From the NCBI GenBank assembly GCA_027297085.1, contig JAPUIL010000682.1:1-5732 (forward strand): a stretch of 5,732 nt of DNA, written 5' to 3'. The position numbers were made by a program, and so were the translations under genes. Each line of letters begins with the position of its first letter. Position 1 is the stretch's first letter. The stretch comes from Verrucomicrobiota bacterium. GTDB taxonomy: Bacteria > Verrucomicrobiota > Verrucomicrobiia > Opitutales > UBA2995. Shown here piece after piece: positions 1-5,630 of the stretch. The notes below the pieces were generated by a model. It was not told where the DNA came from and did not search any database. It was given only the letters and a program-made list of their open reading frames with translations.

Positions 1-1401
1 ATCGCCGAGGCCCTGAAACCAGCGGGCTACCGTACTTATCTGAGCGGCAAATGGCACGTGACTCCTTATCTCTTTAAGGAGGAAAACCCCGACAAATCCA
101 ACTGGCCTCTGCAACGAGGTTTTGATAAGTTTTTCGGGACCATTCATGGAGCAGGTTCGTTCTACGATCCCAACTCATTGACCCGGGGCAACCAATACAT
201 AACACCGGACAACGACCCTGAATATAAGCCCGAAGGCACTTGGTATTACACCAATGCCATTGCGGATAATATGGTAAACTACATTCAGGATCATTCAGAA
301 AACCATGGTTCAGCACCCTTCTTTGCCTACGTTTCCTTTACGGCTGCCCATTGGCCCATGCATGCCTTGCCGGAAGACATTGTCAAATACGAAGGCGCTT
401 ATGACAAAGGTTACACTCCCACTCGACAGGCCCGCGTAAAACGGCTCAAAGAATTGAAACTGCTCCCCGACAATTGGGAAGTATCCCCGCAGGTGGGCAA
501 TTGGGACGATGTGAAATCCAAGGAATGGGAGAGCGCTCTTATGGAAGTCTATGCTGCCATGGTTGATTCGCTAGATCGTGCTATCGGTCGCATCGTTGAG
601 TCATTGAAAGCAACCGGACAATACGAGAACACCTTGATTCTTTTTCTTCAGGACAATGGCGGCTGTGCGGAAACCTTCGGGCGACCACAACGAGAGGGTC
701 CCTTGATCCGTCCGGCATCACCAACGCTGCCACCCATGGGAAGGGATGAACTTCAAACCAACATGGTCCCACCTCAGTCAAGAGACGGTTACCCCTTGCG
801 CCGTGGAGAAGGTGTTATGCCGGGCCCACCTGAAACTGAAATCGGTTATGGCCGCAATTGGGCAAACGTTTCAAACACCCCTTTCAAGGAATATAAACAC
901 TATGTCCACGAAGGCGGTATCAGCTCACCCCTGATTGTCCATTGGCCAAAGGGCCTGGTAGGAAAAGGCGAGGCGTTTCGGCAAACCGACCAAGGCCCGC
1001 TTTACGATTCTCCAGCCCACCTTATCGATCTCATGGCCACGGCTATCGACTTCGGCGGGGCTAAATACCCGAAAAGAAAGGACGGATATAAGTTGATCCC
1101 ACTCGAAGGCATTTCCCTCCGGCCGGCTCTTTCAGGCAAACCCCTGAAGCGCGGCAAACCCATCTTCTGGGAACACGAAGGCAATCGAGCAGTTCGCGAC
1201 GGCAAATGGAAACTCGTGGCCAAGCGAGTCACCGGCAAATGGGAGCTCTACGATATGGAAAAAGATCGCACCGAAATGAACGACCTGGCCGAAAAGAATT
1301 CCACAGTCGCATCCCACATGATCGCGCAATACGAACGGTGGGCAACGGAACGCGGCGTGGTCCCTTTCGGATCCTGGAAGAAAGCAGACAAAACCAACTA
1401 A
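1..1401 (+). CDS. Arylsulfatase (sulfatase family S1), 5'-truncated by window edge
   Basis: This is a type I formylglycine-dependent sulfatase, which would hydrolyse sulfate esters, probably on a polysaccharide, in the periplasm or outside the cell. The frame is open from base 1, so the GTG at 58 is not the real start. Codons 9-19 read GYRTYLSGKWH, the second sulfatase signature. Codons 117-121 give HWPMH, the usual active-site histidine stretch. DNGG at codons 218-221 supplies metal ligands, and HEGGISSPLIVHWP follows near codons 304-317. The C-terminal part carries the typical KWKLVAK...WELYDMEKDRTEMNDLAEK layout. The CxPSR site that becomes formylglycine, and any signal peptide, would lie in the missing N-terminal portion (perhaps 80-100 residues). 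The next gene on the same strand is a broken agarase-like hydrolase, which fits a sulfated-polysaccharide locus. The substrate cannot be read from the sequence. Family assignment is secure; the S1 subfamily is not assigned. Confidence 0.95.
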   Translation: MAEALKPAGYRTYLSGKWHVTPYLFKEENPDKSNWPLQRGFDKFFGTIHGAGSFYDPNSLTRGNQYITPDNDPEYKPEGTWYYTNAIADNMVNYIQDHSENHGSAPFFAYVSFTAAHWPMHALPEDIVKYEGAYDKGYTPTRQARVKRLKELKLLPDNWEVSPQVGNWDDVKSKEWESALMEVYAAMVDSLDRAIGRIVESLKATGQYENTLILFLQDNGGCAETFGRPQREGPLIRPASPTLPPMGRDELQTNMVPPQSRDGYPLRRGEGVMPGPPETEIGYGRNWANVSNTPFKEYKHYVHEGGISSPLIVHWPKGLVGKGEAFRQTDQGPLYDSPAHLIDLMATAIDFGGAKYPKRKDGYKLIPLEGISLRPALSGKPLKRGKPIFWEHEGNRAVRDGKWKLVAKRVTGKWELYDMEKDRTEMNDLAEKNSTVASHMIAQYERWATERGVVPFGSWKKADKTN

Positions 1402-1408
1402 CCGGTTA
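1399..1408. repeat. 10-bp perfect palindrome at the sulfatase stop codon
   Basis: TAACCGGTTA is self-complementary and starts with the sulfatase stop codon. There is no loop and no T tract, so it is not an intrinsic terminator. It could be chance or a protein site. The rest of 1402-1561 is AT-rich with no gene. Confidence 0.3.
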
Positions 1409-1502
1409 TCAGGCGAGGTATTTTGAATCTTCGTTTTCACCCTCAAGAAATGACACCGCCATAAAATCAGGCACCTCCTCAAGTTCAATCTACCGTTACC
1501 CT

Positions 1503-1516
1503 TTTTAATATTAAAA
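1503..1516. repeat. 14-bp AT-only palindrome upstream of the glycoside hydrolase remnant
   Basis: TTTTAATATTAAAA is a perfect 14-bp palindrome ending 45 bp before the ATG at 1562. It sits where a promoter or operator would be expected, but AT-rich palindromes arise easily by chance. No strong -35/-10 pair or Shine-Dalgarno sequence is visible nearby. Confidence 0.3.
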
Positions 1517-1561
1517 CATTAATTTGTCCCCTATCGCTCCCCAGATGCGGATAAAAATTTA

Positions 1562-2689
1562 ATGATTAAATTCTGTAACACTTTATCATCTCGCTGTGGA
1601 ATTGCTCAAATTTATTTGGGCTGTGTAGTAACGACAACGTTCCTTCTATTTCTAACAAATCTATCCGGTAGTAATACCGAGCTCGACCAATACGGCGGCT
1701 GGACAGGCATCAAAGGTAAGAAGACCGGGTTCTTTCACCTGGAATAAATCGACGGTCGCAATTGGTTTATCACGCCGGAGGGCAATGTCTTTTACCCGGT
1801 TGCGCGGAGCCACATGCTGTCCGGTGAAACCAAGACCTCCGCCGAATCCCTCTTCGGTCACGACCAGGAAGCCTGGATCCGCGACTCGCTGGTCAAGGCA
1901 CAGGATTTGGGTTTTAACTGCGGCCTCGGTGGAGCGACCAGTCCCGAACGTAATCTGAATGGTTTTGTCGACCTGCCTCTCGCGGAAAAGATCTTCGAGG
2001 AGGAGAACTTTCCATACGCCGTGGGGATGATCTTGATGAAACATCCTTGGGAGTTCGTGGAAGGCGAAACGCTGCCTGATATATTTGACCCTGCTTACAA
2101 ACAGCTCATCGAAGACCGGGCAAAGGCCGCCTGTGTGCCCGCCAAAGACAATCCCCTGGTCATTGGTTACTACTATGGTTTTGGTGCGTTCAATCGGGGC
2201 AACGAATGGATAAATCATCACATGTCACTTCCGGCAAACAGTCCTGGCCGTGTTGCCATTTCCGATTTCCTTGACCGCCACTACCAGGATGATGTGAAGA
2301 AATTTAATGACCTCTACGGCCTGTCCCTCAAGAAGATCTCCGATATGAAAAGGGGCCAGGTGATGAACTACGAACCCGATTTTTACCGGGCCAATTTTTC
2401 TGAAGTGGGTAAACGATTGGATCCACGACAGGTGGCAGATTTTAACGCCATCATTTCCCACATGTGCATCACCCTATACAAAATCGCGCATACCGCCATC
2501 CGGCGGTGGGATAATAACCACCTCATCCTTGGCTCCTTTGTCAAGGAATGGGCCCTGTCTGGCGAATCCTGGAAAGTCGCCGCCCCGCCGTCCTGTCTCA
2601 TCGTAGAGGTTGAGGAGGCGGATGACCGGCTCCTAAAGACCGGACCATTAAGAACTGACCCGAATGGCACTCACTTAAGGCCGATATAA
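1562..2689 (+). pseudogene. Agarase-like glycoside hydrolase, broken by an in-frame stop and a 3' truncation
   Basis: The ATG at 1562 opens a frame with a likely signal peptide (hydrophobic run VVTTTFLLFL near residues 22-31). It continues through GGWTGIKGKKTGFFHLE to a TAA at 1745-1747. The same frame goes on with IDGRNWFITPEGN and stays open to 2689. TGFF..E-IDGRWW..TPEGN is the continuous N-terminal strand motif of agarase-like (clan GH-A type) hydrolases, so one codon, probably Lys AAA, has become TAA. Later family-like parts are KAQDLGFNCGLGG, DNPLVIGYYYGFGAFNRGNEW and AIRRWDNNHLILGSFVKEW. Resemblance stops near SWKVAAP (about 2590). The remaining ~33 residues look like non-homologous read-through, so the second half of the barrel and probably a catalytic glutamate are gone. 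A shorter protein from ATG 1814 would lack both the signal peptide and the C-terminal half. The enzyme is probably dead. The family call is from motifs recalled, and the exact GH number is uncertain. Confidence 0.8.
2645..2661 (+). repeat. Left copy of a 17-bp direct repeat flanking the small element
   Basis: CCATTAAGAACTGACCC here matches CCATTCAGAACTGACCC at 2822-2838 at 16 of 17 positions. The last 11 bases (AGAACTGACCC) are identical and lie exactly outside the inverted arms, as a target-site duplication would. The extra CCATT match extends into the right inverted arm, which a simple duplication does not explain. Confidence 0.7.
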
Positions 2690-2827
2690 GCGAATCTACG
2701 GTCCATTTCCTTTCGAGGGGGTCAAACCTTAAATCCCGCATTGGCATGCACGATTTCAAGGAATGACCCCGAAGCCGGTCTTGCTTCGATATTTGACAAA
2801 AAACCGCTTAAGTGAGCAGTGCCATTC
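2662..2827. mobile_element. 166-bp MITE-like element with terminal inverted repeats
   Basis: The left end, GAATGGCACTCACTTAAG (2662-2679), and the complement of the right end (2807-2827), GAATGGCACTGCTCACTTAAG, match at 18 of 18 aligned bases with one 3-base gap. An identical 11-bp sequence, AGAACTGACCC, lies immediately outside each end. Duplications of about that length are typical of IS4-family insertions. The interior is too short for a transposase and has no convincing ORF, so this would be a non-autonomous MITE or a deletion remnant. It sits where the glycoside hydrolase frame ends and just beyond the stop codon of the convergent protease gene. The inverted arms are directly visible; the IS family link is an inference. 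Confidence 0.6.
2711..2774. repeat. Nested inverted repeat with GGGGTCA / TGACCCC arms (REP-like)
   Basis: Inside the 166-bp element, TTCGAGGGGGTCA (2712-2724) faces TGACCCCGAA (2764-2773). The GGGGTCA/TGACCCC core pairs perfectly, and the TTCG/CGAA extension pairs once a 3-base insertion is allowed. The TGACCC word recurs at 2656, 2833 and 5497. GGGGTCA-type sequence followed by GGTCTTGC (here 2777-2784) is something I recall beside Y1/RAYT-type transposase genes. That link is from memory. Confidence 0.45.
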
Positions 2828-2838
2828 AGAACTGACCC
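2828..2838 (+). repeat. Right copy of the flanking direct repeat
   Basis: AGAACTGACCC is identical to 2651-2661 and directly abuts the right inverted arm. Bases 2830-2836 (AACTGAC) also pair with 2848-2854 (GTCAGTT), which spans the protease stop codon. This gives a weak 7-bp hairpin with an 11-base loop. Confidence 0.65.
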
Positions 2839-2848
2839 CTGCTATTTG

Positions 2849-3913
2849 TCAGTTTTGTGTCTCGCCCGGAAAGACCACCAGACGCTTCATCTCCAATCCA
2901 CGGATAAGTCGCACTTGTGCCGCTTCGCCAATGAGGTCAGCGGTGAGCAAACGATGCAGGGCGTCAACACTGGGCGTGGCTTTCCCTTCGATCGATACGA
3001 TAATGTCACCTTCTCGAATACGCGCTCTAGCGGCCGGGCTTTCCGGTTCAACTCCAGCCACCAAAACACCCGTGTCATGCTCGAGTTCATACAAACGAAA
3101 AAGCTTTCTGACGAGAGGAACCTTTCTACCCGCAATTCCGAGGTGGCTGCGGCGCACGCGTCCTTCTTTAATCAGCCAACCAACAACCCATCGTGCGATA
3201 TTGCTCGCAATTGCCAGGCAGATGCCCTGAGCGGTGTAAATAATCGCCGTATTCACGCCAATTACTTCGCCGCGCGAATTGAGTAGCGGACCACCGGAGT
3301 TTCCTGGATTCAGCGCTGCATCGGTTTGTATTACGTTATCAATCAATCGTCCGGACCGCGCTCGAAGAGAGCGGCCCAGTCCGCTAATGATCCCTGCGGT
3401 GACCGTTTGCTGGAAACCCATGGGCGAACCGATTGCCACCGCAATCTGGCCCGGTTGCAGCCGCTCGCTGTCTGCGAAAGCAAGATGGTCGACCTCATCC
3501 ACGTCAGTCCGTACAATCGCCAGGTCTGTCTCAGGATCATTGCCAACGACTTCTCCTGACGCCGATCTTCCATCGGCCAGGTAAACGCGGAGCGAACGGG
3601 CGCCGCTCACCACATGACTGTTAGTCAGAATGTAGCCATCCGGCGAAATAAAGAAACCCGAGCCACTTCCTCCTGGTGCTTTGTTCCCTTCGACCTCGAT
3701 ATGTACGACTGCTTTGCTGGCTTTTTCGAAAACGCTGGAAACCGTTTGAGAATAAGCATCAAGAGACGATTGGTCGTGGGTTTCGAACGGTTCGTTTGAA
3801 TTGGTTTCCGATCCATTTCCGCCGTCCGAATGTAAAATGGGTAGAATCGCGTTGTTCATAAGGAGACCCAACAGCAGACAACGGGCCGATTTTCGAATGA
3901 TGGCCGGCGCCAA
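2849..3913 (-). CDS. HtrA/DegS-like serine protease with one PDZ domain (S1C family)
   Basis: This is a trypsin-fold periplasmic or membrane-anchored protease of the HtrA family, which cleaves or senses misfolded envelope proteins. It has 354 residues, the usual size for single-PDZ DegS-like members. Residues 7-27 are basic then hydrophobic (RKSAR, LLLGLLMNNAILPIL), which fits a signal or anchor. The catalytic triad is complete: H100 in TNSHVV, D130 in ETDLAIV, and S206 in NPGNSGGP. The PDZ domain covers about residues 255-350 and includes GVEPESPAARARIREGDIIV. The start is TTG (3913-3911). The codon just upstream in frame is TAG, so no longer start exists. The first ATG (3859-3857) would remove the basic residues and part of the hydrophobic segment. 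The usual CFAIPSN near the end of the protease domain reads CLAIASN here. It converges with the hydrolase remnant and is 323 bp from the radical SAM gene on the same strand, so it is probably transcribed separately. It looks intact. Confidence 0.93.
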   Translation of the reverse strand: MAPAIIRKSARCLLLGLLMNNAILPILHSDGGNGSETNSNEPFETHDQSSLDAYSQTVSSVFEKASKAVVHIEVEGNKAPGGSGSGFFISPDGYILTNSHVVSGARSLRVYLADGRSASGEVVGNDPETDLAIVRTDVDEVDHLAFADSERLQPGQIAVAIGSPMGFQQTVTAGIISGLGRSLRARSGRLIDNVIQTDAALNPGNSGGPLLNSRGEVIGVNTAIIYTAQGICLAIASNIARWVVGWLIKEGRVRRSHLGIAGRKVPLVRKLFRLYELEHDTGVLVAGVEPESPAARARIREGDIIVSIEGKATPSVDALHRLLTADLIGEAAQVRLIRGLEMKRLVVFPGETQN

Positions 3914-4236
3914 CTACATTCCGCCTGCAATCTTCCACTTTTCCGCCTCCCTAGTGAGCCCACTGCAGTGAAAGTCGCTAAAACTTTAGTGGTCGAAGGA
4001 ATCCACTGTTCTTAAATCATGCTGAAGCGAGCAAATTACCGAGTGGGACAGATTTTTCCGTAGGCGTGTTCGCTTTCACGCCCATCGAGAAAAAATGACT
4101 CACAAGGAAGAAGGTCCAAACCAATAAGATAACCTGGAAGTTTCGGAAAAGACGAAGGGCTCGGTAGTGCCTTTGTCCCTCAGTGCCTCCGTGGCTTACT
4201 CCCTTAGTACCTCCGCACTTTCGCCCCTCGCCCCGT
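3914..4236. other. Intergenic region between protease and radical SAM genes
   Basis: No coding frame is supported in these 323 bases. The region contains CACTGCAGTG (3961-3970, a perfect palindrome), an AGTGG/CCACT hairpin (3988-3992 with 4003-4007), and a GGCGTG/CACGCC hairpin (4063-4068 with 4077-4082, 8-base loop). None is followed by a T tract on either strand, so I call no intrinsic terminator. The right part, 4166-4237, is a degenerate octamer array listed separately. The protease promoter must lie in the left part, but no clear -35/-10 pair is visible. Confidence 0.6.
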
Positions 4237-4237
4237 T
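4166..4237. repeat. Degenerate 8-bp tandem array (AGTGCCTC-like)
   Basis: Cut every 8 bases from 4166, the sequence reads AGTGCCTT, TGTCCCTC, AGTGCCTC, CGTGGCTT, ACTCCCTT, AGTACCTC, CGCACTTT, CGCCCCTC, GCCCCGTT. The shared pattern is roughly NGTNCCTY and decays toward the right. The array runs into the stop codon of the radical SAM gene. It resembles the CTTTGTGN-type octamer runs I recall between genes in many environmental bacteria, also written on the other strand as CCACAGAGGCACAGAG. Confidence 0.55.
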
Positions 4238-5295
4238 TAAATCTCCAGCTCCAGTTGACTGGTTCCCGGTGGGATGAAATGGGCCGTGCTCAGTTGGACA
4301 GGTCTTTCCTGAAACCCGGCTTTCAGGCAACCCAGTTGATACAGATGCTTGAGTTCCTTGGCCCAAGGGCCTTGTCCCCGAAACCTTTCCCCGAAAATAT
4401 TGGAATTCAATCGGCCCGCACGCAGGCTTTTCAGTCGATCCAGGATGCGGTTCTTCTTGCCAGGCACTTCCCGATCCAGCCATTCGCAAAACACATCGGC
4501 GGTGGCTCCAGGGAGGCGCAAGGGAACGTAACTCACCCATCGGGCACCGGCCTCATGAGCCGCCAGAATGATGGAGGGTAGCTCCGTATCGTTGAGTCCC
4601 AGGATCATCGGTCCGGCCATCACACCAGCCGGGACACCTGCATCATTAAGTTTTTGCACAGCTTCCAATCGTTGACGGGGGCTCGAGGTGCGTGGCTCCA
4701 TCTTGCGAGCCAGCTCCGAATCGAGGGTGGTCACCGAAAGGCTTACTTGCACACAGTCCCACTGGGCCAGCTCCTCAAGGAGATCGAGGTCGCGCAGCAC
4801 CCCGGAGTTTTTGGTGATGATCATGACCGGATGGCGGCACCGAACCAGCACTTTGAGGCATTGGCGGGTGATGCCAAACTCTTTCTCCAATGGTTGATAC
4901 GGGTCGGTGACGCCACTCATGGCGAGCGGCTTGGGTATCCATCCCGGTTTGGCCAGTTCGGCTTCCAGCAAACGCGCTGCCTCGCGTTTAACCAGGATGC
5001 GGCTTTCAAAATCCAGACCCGCGGAATACCCCAGATATTCATGGGTAGGGCGAGCATAACAATAGGCGCAGCCATGCTCGCAACCCCGATAGGGGTTCAG
5101 GCTGACATCAAAGGGTATATCCGGACTCTGATTGCGACTGATGACGCTGACGGCATGATCATTGATGACCTGCGTTTTCACCGATGTGCGTGCCCCAACC
5201 TCCACTTCGTCGGGCTCGTAACTTTGGGATTCGAAGCGATTGGGCGGATTGGAAACAGCAGCACGACCTCGAACAGACTCATAAATCTTCGACAT
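4237..5295 (-). CDS. PA0069/Rv2578c-family radical SAM protein
   Basis: This is a radical S-adenosylmethionine enzyme of the PA0069/Rv2578c group, distantly related to spore photoproduct lyase. The reaction of this group is not known to me, and the protein is probably cytosolic. It has 352 residues, the normal family length. RGRAAVSNPPNRFE at residues 9-22 is the family's N-terminal hallmark. The 4Fe-4S ligands are C72, C76 and C79 in NPYRGCEHGCAYCYARPTH. Further conserved blocks are SGVTDPYQPLE (127-137), ITKNS (160-164), VSLSVTTLD (184-192), MEPRTSSPRQRL (199-210) and GPMILGLND (228-236). The ATG at 5295-5293 places the hallmark correctly and no longer start is needed. No Shine-Dalgarno sequence precedes it. 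A LexA-like palindrome lies 8 bp upstream, hinting at damage-linked control, which is an inference. The gene looks complete and has no operon partner in the window. Confidence 0.93.
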   Translation of the reverse strand: MSKIYESVRGRAAVSNPPNRFESQSYEPDEVEVGARTSVKTQVINDHAVSVISRNQSPDIPFDVSLNPYRGCEHGCAYCYARPTHEYLGYSAGLDFESRILVKREAARLLEAELAKPGWIPKPLAMSGVTDPYQPLEKEFGITRQCLKVLVRCRHPVMIITKNSGVLRDLDLLEELAQWDCVQVSLSVTTLDSELARKMEPRTSSPRQRLEAVQKLNDAGVPAGVMAGPMILGLNDTELPSIILAAHEAGARWVSYVPLRLPGATADVFCEWLDREVPGKKNRILDRLKSLRAGRLNSNIFGERFRGQGPWAKELKHLYQLGCLKAGFQERPVQLSTAHFIPPGTSQLELEI

Positions 5296-5303
5296 TCAAT
5301 TAG

Positions 5304-5317
5304 TGAACGTATGTTCA
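5304..5317. promoter_or_regulatory. LexA-like palindromic operator upstream of the radical SAM gene
   Basis: TGAACGTATGTTCA is a perfect 5+4+5 inverted repeat and fits the Gram-positive/actinobacterial SOS box core GAAC-RNRY-GTTC. It ends 8 bp before the radical SAM start codon. On the minus strand a TTGACC (5333-5328) lies 16-17 bp ahead of a weak -10 candidate that overlaps the palindrome, so a bound repressor could block initiation. Caution: the LexA motif I recall for Verrucomicrobia has the arms in the opposite order (TGTTC-N4-GAACA), so another regulator is possible. Confidence 0.45.
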
Positions 5318-5357
5318 TTTATCCGGTGGTCAACGAATTCTTTTATTTTAAAGAGTC

Positions 5358-5489
5358 AAGGGGTTGTTGCCCGAATGGTGTTTGCTTGATTTTTAGTGGT
5401 TCCGGTGGCGCGCTCGGTGGCAATACCAACGACTTATGGATCATTTACTGACTGATCTTTCTAGGAACGTATTTGTGCAACAACCCCTT
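5358..5489. mobile_element. 132-bp IS-remnant or MITE with 13-bp perfect terminal inverted repeats
   Basis: AAGGGGTTGTTGC (5358-5370) is the exact complement of GCAACAACCCCTT (5477-5489). Extending inward gives AAGGGGTTGTTGCCCGAAT against AAGGGGTTGTTGCACAAAT, 17 of 19 matching. The GTTGTTGC(A)..AAAT style resembles the ends of IS5/IS903-type elements as I recall them. No target-site duplication is visible (TAAAGAGTC on the left, AAGGGCCTG on the right). The interior of about 90 bases has no supported gene, so this is a MITE or the fused ends of a deleted IS. Confidence 0.5.
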
Positions 5490-5535
5490 AAGGGCCTGAC
5501 CCGTTACTTTCCATCGACCCCTTTTTCTCCTCCTT

Positions 5536-5556
5536 GTCAAAAGTCAAAAGTCAAAA
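5536..5556. repeat. Three tandem copies of GTCAAAA
   Basis: The 7-bp unit GTCAAAA occurs three times without a gap, starting at 5536, 5543 and 5550, just before the 18-bp array. It is probably a slippage-prone simple repeat. Confidence 0.7.
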
Positions 5557-5558
5557 CC

Positions 5559-5630
5559 TGACGTCTTGTGCGGCCGTGACGTCTTGTGCTGCATGGACGT
5601 CTTGTGCGGCCGTGACGTCTTGTGCGGCCT
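5559..5630. repeat. Four tandem 18-bp repeats (TGACGTCTTGTGCGGCCG)
   Basis: Four units of exactly 18 bp start at 5559, 5577, 5595 and 5613. GACGTCTTGTGC is invariant in all four; only the ends change (GGCCG, TGCAT, GGCCG, GGCCT). Each unit contains the palindrome GACGTC. As 18 is a multiple of three, the array can be translated without breaking frame: TSCAAV-like on the plus strand, AAQDVT-like on the minus strand. The minus frame is closed by stops on both sides, while the plus frame stays open to the window end. Confidence 0.9.

Noticed and set aside
58..60. GTG as the start of the sulfatase
   Set aside because: The frame is open upstream and codons 9-19 already contain the conserved GYRTYLSGKWH signature, so the true start is outside the window.
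1132..1488. 118-codon minus-strand frame over the sulfatase end
   Set aside because: It is antisense to conserved sulfatase sequence with no family resemblance or ribosome site.
1745..1747. Programmed recoding of TAA
   Set aside because: No recoding structure is apparent and the gene is also truncated at its 3' end, so simple decay is the better explanation.
1661..2221. 186-codon open frame on the minus strand
   Set aside because: It is antisense to the hydrolase remnant, whose plus-frame translation carries recognisable motifs; no motif is seen in the antisense frame.
2763..3286. Two overlapping 155-codon plus-strand frames
   Set aside because: Both are antisense to the PDZ and protease domains of the HtrA-like gene and are rich in Arg/Ser/Pro, as expected for shadow frames.
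4063..4082. GGCGTG/CACGCC hairpin as a terminator
   Set aside because: No T tract follows on either strand and it is about 155 bp from the radical SAM stop codon.
4654..5451. 265-codon open frame on the plus strand
   Set aside because: It lies almost wholly opposite the clearly conserved radical SAM gene and its translation shows no family motifs; its end runs through the inverted-repeat element.
5559..5630. 18-bp repeats as a CRISPR array
   Set aside because: The units are directly adjacent with no spacers and are shorter than CRISPR repeats.
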